DNA of 64,000 bases, from contig JAFFSR010000364.1 of NCBI GenBank assembly GCA_017163975.1, positions 248,001-312,000 on the forward strand, written 5' to 3'. Position 1 is the first letter of the stretch. The number at the start of each line of letters is the position of its first letter. The notes beneath the pieces are model-generated. The model did not search any database, was not told the DNA's origin, and was given only the letters and a program-made list of their open reading frames with translations. Shown here piece by piece: positions 13,936 to 25,752 of this stretch. Position numbers and translations under genes: made by a program. Source of the stretch: Anastatus disparis (Eukaryota; Arthropoda; Insecta; Hymenoptera; Eupelmidae).

Positions 13936-13980
13936 ATATAGTAAAATTTTAAGGAAAGTATCCATGTATACTAGAACGTT
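13827..13980. repeat. TA/TG microsatellite framed by 40-bp inverted arms
   Basis: A (TA)n-(TG)n core (about 13867-13940) is flanked by imperfect inverted arms. The left arm at 13827-13866 contains GGATACTTTCCTCACAATTT, and the right arm at 13941-13980 contains its near complement AAGGAAAGTATCC and ends GAACGTT. The whole unit can fold into one long hairpin, so it may be a MITE whose loop became a microsatellite. Confidence 0.8.
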
Positions 13981-16560
13981 AAAAGAAAACACAAAGCGGG
14001 TAATCTTTCTCCTTCGAGTTAACGAGGTTTTCTTATACTCTCTCACTTGCACTCACGCTACATATAATATCTGTTTGTATTTCTTTGGTTACTTTGTTTA
14101 CAATCGTAATTACGTGTACCTAAATATGTTTCTTTAATAATTCATATTACTTATTAATTGGTATTAATTAATAATTATATTACTATTTTTTAAAATTATT
14201 AATAAATCAAGATAAAAAAAAATATTTATTTTCCCTAGTCTTCTGACATCTTTATTTCTTAAATAATTATAAGTAATTGAAGAGAATTTATAAAATTCCA
14301 CAAATTTAAAAACTATTCCAAGCGGTAAAAAAAAATAGAAAAAATGACAAAAAAATTTTACAGTACCTATAATAAAATTCGTATTCTATCTCTAGTTAAA
14401 TTTTTTTAAAAATTTTTTATTCTATATTTCTGAAACTTCTTTACCAAAAATTTTTCGGAAATTTTCGCCGGGTATTGAGAAACTAGAAAGTTTTATCACT
14501 TCGTTTTTCTATATCAATGAACTTTTATAAGCTACGTATGAACATTTTTTTCTTAAAAGAACCTTTTGCTTTAAGCCAAAACATATGTGTAACTTATAAC
14601 GAATATTTTCACTGTTATTTTAAGAAACAATTTTTACTTTAGTCTTGACTAGTCACTAGCTTTGTAAAGATCTAAGTTTGTTCACGTTAATATTAGAAAA
14701 TAAAACGTAAATATTATATATATATATTATATTTACGTGGTGATTCCAAACTACTGTATTTCCCATAGGGTGATAGAGGACATCATTCTGAACAAAGTTT
14801 ATATTGTAATTTTTTTTCCATCTCGTATAGTTTTTAAACTAAGGCACTTTAAAGTTACGCTTTTTCAGCCAATCAGAGAGCGCCATTCTAAATGTTCGAA
14901 AAGAGCGACAAGTGTGTGCCCATTCTGCCCCGGTAGCAACGAGCTCATTAATCGCTTGCATAGTTACCAAATAAATAAACATTTCTTTGTTATTGTCCCT
15001 GACATATAACCCAAAAATAAAAATTTGAGTATTCTAATATTTATAATCGAAGAACGTAATGTTAAATAATAGATGGCAATGCTATCCGAGTAACCTTTTC
15101 ACTTCGGCGTGCAGGGGGCTCGAAGTCGGTGCCGAACCACCCTCAGTGGCACCGAAACTCTTGCCGAATTGTCGCCACAGTGGCTTCGAATCGGCGTGAA
15201 GGTGAAAGGGGGCCCTCAGAAGGCAGCCGAATCTAGCTTATGAAATCGTAGAATTTGTGTACAATTATTTGTATAAACAAACAGCTGATTTCCAATGGTG
15301 ACCAATCGATTGATTGTTCAAGCAACTGTCTACTTTTTAAAATACTTTTTATCAAAGAAAAAATTCAAATATCTCAAGTTATTCGAGTAATTCCAATTAT
15401 TTATTGTAATATATTATGTAATCAGGAAGTAAAGTTGCTATTTGTCTTGGCTCGGTTGTAGGCGCCCTTGCAAAATTGTTGGTGTTGACTTATTGATTGC
15501 AACCCATATTGCGTCACAAAATAGGAATAATTTCGTACTAAATAAATCTGCATTACATTCACCTTCATTCATAAATTTTGATTTGTAACATTATTGAAAA
15601 AGTATAAATAAGCACAAATAAATATTTGTTTTTTTTTAGACAGAAAAATTAATTGGCTTATAGCACAAAGCAGACGCGTTTCTTCGCTTTGATATTTGGC
15701 ATAATGATACATAAATGATATTTGTCAGAAAAACATCATCTGCTTTCTGTCAATAAAAACGCAGGGGTCTCCAAAACCGAACCATGCCCACAGCCGAACT
15801 CTTTCCTATATATTTCTTGAAATTAATTTAATTTTATATATTTTTTCGATATATTTTATTCTATTATCTCAATGATATATTATTGTATAACGAATCGCTA
15901 AACTTTTTATACGTTAATACTTCTTATCTTATACTTATATCAAATAACACAGGGTTTAATTATTACTATATTATGATACAAATATTTTAAATAGCGTTTT
16001 CAGGCTCGTCGTAGTTAGCGACTGAGCGAAATGAAAGTTTTTGCACCCCAAATAAGCATACATTGTGAGCAGATTTCAGACACGTAGTGCTATAAAATAT
16101 AAAATCTTTCTATAATAATAAATAATTATAACAATAACAATAATATTAATAATTTATCATCAATAATTACAAACTATTATTAGTGATATTTTATAATAAT
16201 GGATTAGTCACTTGATATTTCCAAGGATTCTTTAGTACATCTAATTTAATATTTGTAATTTAACATCACTAGTCTATAATAATCTTGGCATTATTGAGTA
16301 TCATCATATTAGTTCTCAGTTTCAACCAAAATTGGTTTTTTCTATTTCGATTTTTAACAAATTCAGCCAATATTTTTGGCTATACCTGAGACGATTTACT
16401 GATTTCAAGGTTCAGCTAAGTCTGGAGTAGACAATTGTTGCCCTTGGCTTAAACAACCGCATAAGGTTGCTGGCCGTAGAAAAGACTACTATTCAAGTAT
16501 TTGTAGACTAGCTGATATTATTTAATATTGTTATAGTTAAGGGTAACTTGCTATTTTCAT
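13981..16560. other. AT-rich spacer with one GC-rich island
   Basis: No gene is supported. A GC-rich block at about 15090-15235 (CGAAGTCGGTGCCGAACCAC and relatives) contains repeated CCGAA and TTCGGC words, some in inverted orientation, and stands out sharply from its surroundings. It could be a fragment of a GC-rich mobile element. The frames at 14737-15009 and 15255-15461 have no recognisable domain. Confidence 0.5.
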
Positions 16561-17335
16561 AAAAAGCAGATTAATTAAATAACAACAAGGGTTCCTAATA
16601 AAGCAACATGATATTTTTCGCAAGCTCTTGATTTTTGAATATGGTCTTGTTGAATCCATCGCCAAAAAAAAATTCTTAAAATAGAACATAAGTATATACG
16701 TAATTTGAGTGCCTTTGGAATGAAGAATCGATTTTTCTGAAAAGCAACATTACTTTCAATTGGGATCGTCATATATCTGATTAAAAGTAAGTTATTTAAA
16801 AATAGAACCTTCTGTACTTAATAGCCAATATTACACTTAGAAATAGGCCTTATTAAATAAAAAAACAGGTTCGCCGAAGAAAATATATATTGTGTATATG
16901 AAAACCAAATAACTTTTACAACTGATCTTAATATATTTAAACTTGAGTAACTTTATCGCAAAAGAACATTAGTCGTTACGCAATTTATATGTATTTTAAA
17001 TACAAAATCAATTTTTCAAATCAGCAACATCTGTTTAGAGTGAAGTTATCGTTAGTTAAATTAAGTCATACTCAAGTATCGGATCTGCCAATCTTTTTGA
17101 AAACCAATTATTACAATTTCAAAAAAGCTTAATTAAATAGAAATTAGATTATCCAAAAAAAAATGTTATATTTTTCTAAAACTCTCAATTTCTAAAATGT
17201 GGTCTTAATAAATTTATCACCAAATAGCTTCTATAAGAATGGAACATTTTCAGTTTGCAATGTGTCTTCTTAAAAAATGATTTATTTTCCAAAAAGTTAT
17301 ATGCATTTAGGTTGAAATTTTCTTGAGTCAGATTC
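16561..17335. repeat. Degenerate upstream relatives of the 550-bp repeat
   Basis: Phrases that are well conserved in the next feature recur here in decayed form: ATATGGTCTTG, GCAACATCTG, AAAACTCTCAATTTC plus a GTGGTCTTAATAAATT match. This suggests the tandem array was once longer to the left or was built from a shorter ancestral unit. Confidence 0.5.
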
Positions 17336-18973
17336 GGTCTGAAATAAATTTCCGCAAAATAGCCTAATTAACGAAGAAAAGTAGTAGTAAGGTTTCTTGA
17401 GTGTACTTTAATTTAGAAATACAATATCTAAAAAGCAACGTCCATTTGTGGCCAAATGATCGTTTTTTAAATCAGTAGTCTTATACTCGAGAATATAGCC
17501 TGCTTTCATTGTCAGAAATGAGTTATGACAGTTCCGACAAATCTAAATTGCATCAAAATAAAAACTTTCAAAGAGAAACATAATTTATCACAAGACTCAA
17601 GATTAGAAATATGGTCTTGGAAAATTGTTCGCGATATAGTCTTTCTAGCAATAAAAAAGCTGCACAATGCGGGTGAATCATCAATTGTAAAATCATTAAC
17701 CAAAAATGCAACAACTGTATAGGGTGAAAGTATTGTTCGTTGGATTAGAAGTCTTATATTTGGAAATATATACCGCTATACTTGCATAAAAAAAAGTTTT
17801 AACTATTATGAATATGCTTGTGCGATTACACATAAGATATTACAAAAAAGTAACGTTATATCGACCAAGCTGGTCATTCCTGAAGTTTGGTATAAGATCA
17901 ATTTTTGCGAAATAGCCTAATTAACGAAGAACAGTAGTAGTAAGGCTTTATAAGTGTATTTTGATTTAAAAAGACAATATCTAAAGAAGCAACATCTATG
18001 CATGGCTGAACAATCGTTCGTTGAAGAAATAGTTTTATTCTCAAGGACCTTGTCTGCAAGAATTGCCAAGAATAAGTCTTGACGGTTCTGAAAGATCTAG
18101 ACTGCATTGAAATCGAAATTTCTAATAATAAAACATAATTTATCACAAGCTTATGTTCAGAATTAGTGTCTTGAAAAGTTGTTCGCGATATAATCTTTTT
18201 AACAAGAGAATAGTTACACAATGCAGGTGTTTTATCAATTGCAGGATCATTAACCAAAGAAGCAACAACTGTATAGGGTGAAAGTATTATTCGTTGGATT
18301 AGAAGTCTTATATTTGAAAATATATACCGCTATACTTGCTTAAAAAAAGTTTCCACTATTTTAAATATGCTTGAGCGATCACAAATAAGATTTACCATAA
18401 AAGAAACACTATATGTACCCGAAAATGTTCACTGCAGAAATTCGGTCTGAAATAAATTTCCGCAAAATAGCCTTATTAACGAAGAAAAGTAGTAGTAAGG
18501 TTTCTTTAGTGTACTTTAATTTAGAACGACAATATTTAAAAAAGCAACGTCTATTTGTGGCTAAATGATAGTTTTTTAAATTAGTGGTCTTATACTCGAG
18601 AATATAGCCTGCTTTTATTGCCAAAAATGAGTTATGACAGTTCTGACAAATCTAGATTGTATCAAAATAGGAACTTTTTAAAGAGAAACATAATTTATTG
18701 CGAGTCTCAAGTTTAAAAATATGGTCTAGAAAAGTTGTTCGTGATATAGTCTTCCTAACAATAACAAAGCTACACAATGCGGGTGTACCATTAATTGTAG
18801 AATCACTAGCCAAAAAAACAAAAACTGTATATGGTAAAAGTATCGTTTGTTGGATTAAAAGTTTTATATTTAAAAATCTATATCGTTATTCTTGCCCAAA
18901 AACGTTTTTACTATTTTAAATATAGTTGTGCGATTACAAATAAGATTTTTCAAATAAGAAACGTTATATCGAC
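17336..18973. repeat. Three tandem copies of a roughly 550-bp repeat
   Basis: Copies start at 17336, 17889 and 18444, each with a GCGAAATAGCC- or GCAAAATAGCC-type start followed by AACGAAGAAAAGTAGTAGTA. Shared blocks in the same order are TTATGACAGTTC, AAACATAATTTATC, CACAATGCGGGTG and ATATACCGCTATACTTG. Copies are clearly diverged, with many substitutions. Frames of 60-119 residues on both strands (for example 17898-18257 minus) are periodic and stop-ridden between copies; I do not treat them as genes. Confidence 0.85.
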
Positions 18974-19555
18974 TCAGAACTTGTTTTGCGTGAGTTAAAT
19001 ACTACATTCTCTCACTTGTGGGGAAATGTGGTATTTTTTTCACTCAAAATAGGCGCCAAAAATCGGTTTTTGCTCACCACGTTGAGAAAAATTTTTTTCG
19101 TATGCTTAATTTATTGTTATTGTTTATTATATTAAATATCCAATAAACCTCATAAGGTTTATCGATCTCATAAAATGCCTTTTAAAAATACTCTCTGAGT
19201 AACTAACATCACCATCCATTGGTCAAAATTGCAAACTATCATTTAGAACATTGAGACGTTTCTATCCATAACCAATAAACCAATCATATAAACAAATGAG
19301 TTAGGTCTCAAGTGACATAATAAAGAAAAAACGATACGTTTACAAATTAAGCAAGCACTTGTTGAATTGTTTTCGAAGCTTTAACAACACGGCAACATCG
19401 GTCATTTTGCCTTTTATAAACGATTGCTCATTAGTTACTTATAATCGCCTATCTTGGCTATCTCAATTAAGATAAAAATTTTTTATAGGTAAATTTTGAC
19501 TTAGCTCAAAACGCTGAATCCAACGATATAAAAATGTATCGATGTTATCCAATCA
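18974..19555. other. Spacer, no feature seen
   Basis: AT-rich sequence without a gene or clear element. There is a weak stem around 18990-19050 (GAGTTAAATACTACATT against AATGTGGTATTTTTTTCACTC). Confidence 0.55.
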
Positions 19556-19901
19556 CCCTGTATAATTATAGCTATAACTATAGTGTTTGACACTCCACTA
19601 TGGTTATTACCATAGTTATCACTATAGCTATTATATAGTAATCACTACATTACTATAGTTATTACTTTATTCCTTTGGTTTGGACTATACTAATTATTAC
19701 ATTACTACAGCTATTACTATTGTAATCACTACATTTTTATAGTTATTGCTATAGTAATTGCTACAAGTCTATAGTAAATATTATAGTAATTACTACATTA
19801 TAATAGTTTTTACTACAATAATCACTACAATTATTACTAATCATTACATAACTATAGTTATTACTGTTGTAATCACTACATAATTATAATAATAACTTTG
19901 A
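19556..19901. repeat. 50-bp TAGTAATTACTA satellite, leftmost segment
   Basis: A degenerate array of TAGTTATTACTATAGTAATCACTACAT-type units. It resumes on the right of the fold-back elements at 21469, so the array was here before those insertions. Confidence 0.8.
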
Positions 19902-20600
19902 GGGGGTGTATACATATTGGACCTTGAGAAATAAAATACAATTTTCTTATTAATGTTTAAATTAATCTTGAAATATTTAAAATACTACCTTGAAGTAAAT
20001 ATAAACACCTTTATTTTAAGCCCTGTTGGGCTTATTTCACTTCAGCCATACTCCCATGATCACTCGATGAACCTTCGAATCCATAATTCTTACACCGTAA
20101 AGTTCCTGATGATCTAATGAACTAATTGAACTTTACCAAATAGATTAGGCTTCAGTATTGGTGTCATTCTTACATGAATATAGGGTTTTAAAATTAAATA
20201 ACAGGAAGTGGTAAAAAAATCCAAAAATATTTAAATTTATTTAAAAAATTGATATTTTTTGTTAAAAAATTAGAAATTTTTCTTAAAAAGTAAAAAATTT
20301 TTGGTTTTTTAAAAATCCCTACATTCAAACAAAAATGACATCAATACTGAAGCCAAATCCGTTTGGTAAAGTCAAATTAGTTCATTAAGTCATTAGAAAT
20401 CTGACGGTGCAGAAATTATGGATTCGAAGGTTCATCGAATGATCATGGAAGTATGACTGGAGTAAAATAAGCTTAATAGGGCTTAAATCAAAGGTATTTA
20501 TGTCTACTTTAAGGTAGTATTTTAAATATTTTAAAATTAATTTAAACATTAATAAGAAAATTATATTTTATTTCTTAGTGTCTAATATGTATATACCCCC
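19902..20600. mobile_element. Fold-back element with GGGGGTGTATACATATT ends
   Basis: The terminal inverted repeats GGGGGTGTATACATATT (19902) and AATATGTATATACCCCC (ending at 20600) continue as about 300-bp arms. Left-arm landmarks are GTTGGGCTTATTTCACTTC and ATGAACCTTCGAATCC; their inverted partners lie at about 20400-20480 (GGATTCGAAGGTTCATCGAA). The core is AT-rich and non-coding. It is non-autonomous and sits between the 50-bp satellite and the next minisatellite element, apparently nested at the left end of the latter. Confidence 0.85.
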
Positions 20601-21468
20601 ATATGGAAAAAATTTTTGGATATAATTGTAAATAACTGTTAATAACTGTAAATAAATGTAAAAAACTGTAAATAACTGTAGAAAAGTGTTAAAAAATGTG
20701 GGAATTGAGACATAAATAACAGTTATTTACAATTATTTACAATTATTTACTGTTATTTACACTTATTTACAGTTATTAACTGTTATTTACACTTATTAAC
20801 TGTTATTTACACTTATTTGCAGTTATTTATATTTATTTACAGTTATTTACATTTATTCACTTTTTTCACAATTATTTACAGTTATTTACGATTATTCATA
20901 GTTTTTTACAATTATTTGCAGTTATTTACATTTTCGAAAATTATCACGAATTTATTCAATAATTTTATATATAGGCGAAAATTTTTCAAAATGTGAATAA
21001 CTGTAAATAACTGTAAAAAACTATGGAAAATTGTAAATAGTTGTAAATAATTATAAATAACTGTAAATAACTGTAAAAAACTGTAAATAACTGTAAATAA
21101 CTATAAATAATTGTAAATAATTATTAATAACATTAAATTATCCACTAATTCAAAAATTTTTGAAAATGTAAATAACTGTAAATAATTATGAATAACTGTA
21201 AATAATTATGAATAATTGTAAATAACTATAAAAAACTGTAAATAATTGTAAATAATTGTAAATAATTGTAAATAACTGTAAATAACAGTTAATAACAGTT
21301 AATAACTGTAAATAACTGTAAATAATAGTAATTAATAATAAATAATAGTAAATAACTGTAAATAACTATTATTTATGTCTCAATTCCTACATTTTTTAAC
21401 AGTTTTTTACAATTATTTACTATTATTTACAGTTTTTCACATAAATTATTTCCATATGGGCCCCCTTA
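20601..21468. repeat. CTGTAAATAA minisatellite element with inverted ends
   Basis: Dozens of 10-mers (CTGTAAATAA on one side, TTATTTACAG on the other) arranged so that orientation flips, giving a large fold-back capacity. The ends are also inverted: CCCCCATATGGAAA at 20596 and TTTCCATATGGGCCCCC ending at about 21468. A second copy with the same kind of end lies at 62286-63770, so this is a repeated mobile unit rather than a random microsatellite. Confidence 0.75.
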
Positions 21469-21568
21469 ACAATGTAGTAATCACTGTACTAATATACATA
21501 GTAATGTAGTAATTACTACAGTCACAACTATGAATATGTAGTAATTACTATAATAATAACTATAGTAA
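21469..21568. repeat. 50-bp satellite segment
   Basis: A short stretch of TAGTAATTACTACAG-type units between the fold-back elements and the 3' end of retroelement A. Confidence 0.75.
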
Positions 21569-21963
21569 TTTTTTTTTGTGGTCAAAAAATGGGTAAATCT
21601 GATATCAGACCTACAGCGGCATGGGCTACGGCCGAATATCTTCGGCCGCAAAGCAGACCATTGGTGTGACGGGATTATGGTACTATGGATGCTTGGATAG
21701 TGAAAGAATTTGCTCACGAAGCACGCACAGACAGAGACCGCCTAAACCCCCTTTACCCTGGCGGTGAAACAGAAACAAGAAAATGTTCCAGTTACACGGA
21801 TGGGGATTCGTAACGTCCATCATTCTTATCTGCAACGTGGGACTGCGTTAGCATTACTTTTCGTTGCGGATCTTGTCCATGGTCACTCGTTTCGCTAATG
21901 TCAGTCCGCGTTCCGCCATCCATCTGCCAACCCGTCTCATAACCATGTTTAATGTTAGTTGTG

Positions 21964-23270
21964 CTAGTCACGTAAGTAGTCCTCCACCATCCTGTCGCCT
22001 GGCGCCTTTCCGGGTTTCAGAGAGGCGGTTGCTGCCAGCAATTCCACCTCCGTGAAGTCCAGAACACCTTGGCGTTGATAGACAACCGGCCCCTCCATCA
22101 CCGGGTAGTTTGTAAACAGCACATCTACCATCGCCGCCATTGACTGTCCGTCCCTGTGTTCAGGAAGACCAAAAGCTCTGAGTTTCTGGGTCATCAAGTT
22201 ATAGCTCAGAACCCAGGGGTCACGGTCCACCTCTACGCACAGCCATCTCCAGCATACCTTTTTAGTATACTTTATAGCGCTCGTTGGGATCTTCCGTGCG
22301 TCTTTGCACGTCTTCGAAAGCGTCGTAACGTTGTCGCATTTCCTTTTCCGTGCTCTATACAGTCTCCGTCTATGTCCTATACACGTCCTCCGCAAGAGAC
22401 TAATCTCGTCCGTCCACCAGTAAGCTGCCGTTTTGTTACGACTGGATCCTACGCAGGTAGCCTTGCAGAGGTGCACTGTAAGGGCCATAGTATCGTCCAC
22501 GATCCAATCCGTCTCCTGTTTGTCGTTCAAGTCTGTTGGAATGCTTTCCGAGGGTGCGACTGTTTCCAGCAGCAACCTCCAAAATAGAGCTCTCTGTCCT
22601 GTTAATTGTGATTCGACTGCGAGGGTCTCTCTGTGTCGTGAGCTGGTGTCTCTGTCCAGTTAGCTACTTCAAAGACGATGTACTGGAGATCGCTGACCGT
22701 ATAGTCTTCAAACACCCGCCATCCCCTTATCCGAAGCTCTAAGATTTCCGTTGTCATCTTTACATCCGGTATCGAACTACCGAAACCCGGTCGTCTGTAC
22801 GTCTTAGCGTGTCCTCTGTTTGCCATTGTCAGTCCTTGTCTCAAGTATGATCCGTCCACGTTTGTTCGTTGTTGGCATGCCTTACTCGATCGCTCTGGAG
22901 TTAAAATCGCCAGCGACTACGAGATGTCTTGGGAGGTCTCTGAGGCCATCCTCCAGAATAATCATTTTTTCATCCAATTCTCTGGCCGTGCAATTTGGTA
23001 AAAGATAGACGCTGATAAAAGTGACTTCGCCCACCCTCACCCACACATAATCCTCTCCTGCGCCGGAAACCAGAGATCCTATCGCGCACGCGTCTCTGAC
23101 CCAGATGGTTGACGAGCCCGTCACGCTCAAAAGCCATGTCCATTAGTTTAAGTCACAGTACTGTTCACTGAGTATGAGAATATCCGCGTTCCGTTCCGTT
23201 GCGATTTGGTCCAGCAAGAGCTGGGCCGCCTCGCATCAGTTTTGGTTCACTTGTAGCGTCACTGTGATGT
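21964..23270 (-). pseudogene. Retroelement A ORF2 (endonuclease and partial RT)
   Basis: The N-terminal APE-type endonuclease is recognisable near 22880-23270 on the minus strand: VTLQVNQN, ERNADILILSEQY, IWVRDACAIGS and the catalytic-region phrase LVVAGDFNSRAIE (22882-23130). The SDxQYIVFEV block follows (22602-22859), then the linker and the first RT block ending LKPGKAPG (21964-22575). The rest of RT is deleted, and sequence jumps to a piece resembling the post-YADD region (MRRVGRWM) and then the 3' UTR. The ORF2 ATG used in B is ATC here, and several stops and frameshifts are present. It is certainly inactive. Confidence 0.85.
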
Positions 23271-23327
23271 CGTGGTCAGCTTTCTTCGCTTTTCTAACTC
23301 TGCCCGAAAGACGGTGCATGTCCGGGA

Positions 23328-23382
23328 GACTTTAGACATTAGACTTAGACTTTAGACTTTAGACTTCAGACTTTAGATATTC
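23328..23382. repeat. AGACTTT short tandem repeat at an ORF1 deletion junction
   Basis: Seven or so copies of AGACTTT/AGACTTC/TAGACAT lie exactly where element A has lost the central ORF1 segment present in B. Such repeats can form by slippage or filler synthesis during repair of a break. Confidence 0.8.
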
Positions 23383-23919
23383 ATACCGTCGTAGCAACTT
23401 ACTTTGCTCAGAAGCAGCGCGTTCTATAAGATCACGAAGCTTATCAGCAGCACTTTGAATTTTCAGGTCTGTATTCTTTTTTATTCCCCTCTGCATGGCA
23501 TTCAGTTCTAGGCGCATACTGCTTATACAATCAGCCTGACTCTTTATAACACTTAAAATCTCATCGAAATTCTCATTAACGGAGTTTAACTCCCATGCTG
23601 ACTTGCTGCTAAGAGCACTTTTTTCGCTATCCATACTAGCGATGCTGCTCACACTGTTTCCTTATGAGCGCCCAACCTGCAAAGTGTCCATAACTTGCTG
23701 TTGAGGCAAGGACAGACTCTCAACCGTTTCTACCTCTGAAGGCCCTGCTAAAGCGTTGTTACTCGCCTCTGCAGGACTATGATCAACGTGAATTCGGCCT
23801 TCTCCAAAATCCTTGAGGCCAGCTCCACCCACCAGGGCTTTCACCCGATCGGAAGTGGAGGTGAGATTTCCCTGTGAAGGGGTACTCACCTGGGGTAATT
23901 CTGTATTTGAATCCGACAT
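23359..23919 (-). pseudogene. Retroelement A ORF1, N-terminal part
   Basis: The start MSDSNTELPQVSTP at 23919 matches the ORF1 start of fragment C (MSDLNTVIPQVSTP), so this start is well supported. One in-frame stop at 23662-23664 divides the frame; reading resumes in the same frame at once and ends at 23359 with a charged, probably coiled-coil segment (ELNAMQRGIKKN, KLRDLIERAASEQSKLLRR). ORF1 of R1-clade elements makes a nucleic-acid-binding RNP protein. Its usual CCHC knuckles are deleted here; only the last residues (FRAELEKRRK) survive near 23290, just before ORF2. The N terminus is unlike that of element B. Confidence 0.75.
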
Positions 23920-24181
23920 CTGCCATTAAATTGTGGTTTTTATTTCGGGGAACCACCCCTATCTTGTACCTCAAGCAGGACCCTATCAGGGTTACTACCA
24001 TTCAGGTCAGATGGTTCCTGGTTTGTTTGCGAGGTTGTTTCTCCGTGAATCATTGCTTCCCATTTGCCGTCAACGTTATAACATTACTACAAGGAGCATT
24101 GATGCGACGTAGACGCCCAGGAGCGGTACATGAAATCTGGAAGATAACACTGAGGTAATGGGCCTCCCCAAGCGAACTCCC

Positions 24182-24765
24182 TATAATTAGTCATAAAAGT
24201 AACGATACAACTGTAGTTATTACTGCAGTATTTTATGTTATATTAATAACAACATAATTATTTTTATAACTACAGTATTATAACTAATTATAGTAATTAC
24301 TAAATGACTATAGTTATAAATGTTATAATCAATTATAGTAGTTACTACATAACTATAGTTGTTACGTTAGTACTATAATTAATCATAGTAGTAACTATAT
24401 AGTTATAGTTATTATTACAATATTTAAAGTTATATTAATTGCAACATAACTATCGTTATAACTACAGTTTCATAAACTATAATAATTACTATATAAATAT
24501 AGTAATTACTTTAGGATTATAATCAATTATAGTAATTACTATATGAATTTAGTTACTACTGTAGAATAATAATTTATCAGAATAATAACTACATGGTTAT
24601 TACTACAGTATTATAATCAATTATACAAATTACCACATAACGATAGTTAATACTATGGCATTATAATCAGTTATAGTAATTACTGCATAATTATCGTTAT
24701 TACTATGGTTCTATACTTATTCATAGTACTTACTACATCACTAGAGCTATTACTATAACAACGTA
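24182..24765. repeat. 50-bp satellite segment between retroelements A and B
   Basis: AT-rich units of the form ATTATAGTAATTACTACATAACTATAGTTATTACTA, about 50 bp each and diverged. It contains the 5' copy of element B's target duplication (ACTATAACAACGTA at 24752-24765). Confidence 0.85.
24752..24765. other. 5' target-site duplication of element B
   Basis: ACTATAACAACGTA, identical to 31271-31284 after the 3' A tract. The target is satellite DNA. Confidence 0.92.
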
Positions 24766-25034
24766 GGGAGTTGGCCCGGGGAGCCCCCCTGGGCAAATGT
24801 CATCTTCCAGGGTCCATGTCCCGCTCCCGGGCGTTTTCGTCGCATCAATGCTCAAAGCAGCAATGCTATAACGAAGACGGCAAATAGGAAGCACTGACTG
24901 GCGGATGAAGCAGGTATAGTGGTAACTGCTGATGCCAACAACTACTCAAACACTTTTTACACACTACACAAACAAATACACCTCTACTCGTACACGGCAC
25001 ACACCTAACACCGGAAGGCCAAAATGAGTAGATT

Positions 25035-25288
25035 GGGGGCCCTATAAACGGGTTTCTCCCTACTGTGCGTAAGTGCGTGAATGCTTTGGCTGGGGGCTCT
25101 ATAAACAAGTATCGCCCAGCACGTAAGAATGGAACAAAGAGGCTGCGAAAGGTGTATGCATGTATATGAAAAGCCAGGATGAGGGCAGCTTGCAGTCCTC
25201 ATCCTGTCTACAGTACGGATGGCGGGGACTTTATAAACAAGATCTCCCGGAAGCGAAAGGACAGGGGACCCTATAGACGGGTAACTCT
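25035..25288 (+). promoter_or_regulatory. Four CTATAAAC repeats in the element B 5' UTR
   Basis: Four copies of a block like GGGGRCYCTATAAACRRGT followed by pyrimidines lie at 25035-25060, 25092-25117, 25223-25248 and 25262-25288. They are the only strongly repeated motif in the 5' UTR and contain a TATA-like core. They could be an internal promoter array, as the monomers of mouse L1 are, but this is inference; R1-clade elements usually lack TATA-driven promoters. Confidence 0.45.
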
Positions 25289-25752
25289 CTCTTTGAATGA
25301 CTGAAAACTCTCAGTATGAATCGTAGAGTATATGGGCCAATGGCCAAGACACTTACACTAACAAAGCAGAAATGCCCCGGAGTCTAGCGACGGCCGTAGG
25401 TAGGCCGACCCAGGATGGGAATCGGGTCGCTGCTGGAGGATCCAGGGGAAAAAACCGCATGGATGCTGCGGGCCACCGGATAGTACAGGGGCCCGGTCGG
25501 AGCTAGCCACTCTGTACTGGCTGCCCTATCAGCCGGCGAAAAATCCATCTCCCTGTTGCCTGGTGCCGGGTGGCACCTGGACTGGGCGCCGACAATGGGG
25601 AACGGGGGCTCCTCCGAGGTCACCGGCGGCGGGGTGATCCTTAAGGGGGAAGGCTGACGGACGGTGCACGAGCTGGACCTCACCGGGAGTAGATTCTTGA
25701 CCACGAACACATATTACACGAGAAAAGATGAAGGAGTAAAATTTTAACAAAA

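Larger units (their letters stand above)
21569..24181 (-). mobile_element. R1-clade non-LTR retrotransposon A, internally deleted
   Basis: Read on the minus strand, the element starts at 24181 with GGGAGTTCGC, the same 5' terminus as elements B and C. It then has a 5' UTR, ORF1, ORF2 and a 3' UTR closely matching B (shared block GCTAACGCAGTCCCACG), and ends in a short A tract (T run on plus, 21569-21578). At about 2.6 kb against 6.5 kb for B, it lacks the ORF1 zinc knuckles, the RT core and the ORF2 C terminus. It lies inside the 50-bp satellite; no exact target duplication was found. Plus-strand frames across it are shadows. Confidence 0.85.

Noticed and set aside
14737..15009. A 90-residue plus-strand frame as a small gene
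   Set aside because: No recognisable domain, low-complexity AT-rich start, and no splice or promoter evidence.
17512..18257. Frames on both strands in the 550-bp repeats, up to 119 residues
   Set aside because: They are not kept open in all three copies, and substitutions show no coding pattern.
22156..22742. Plus-strand frames opposite the retroelement A ORF2
   Set aside because: They are antisense shadows of the endonuclease/RT pseudogene and have no recognisable motifs.
21569..24181. A target-site duplication for element A
   Set aside because: The flanks (TAATTATA before the 5' end and TTACTATAG after the A tract, in element sense) are similar only because both are the same satellite; no exact duplicate was found.
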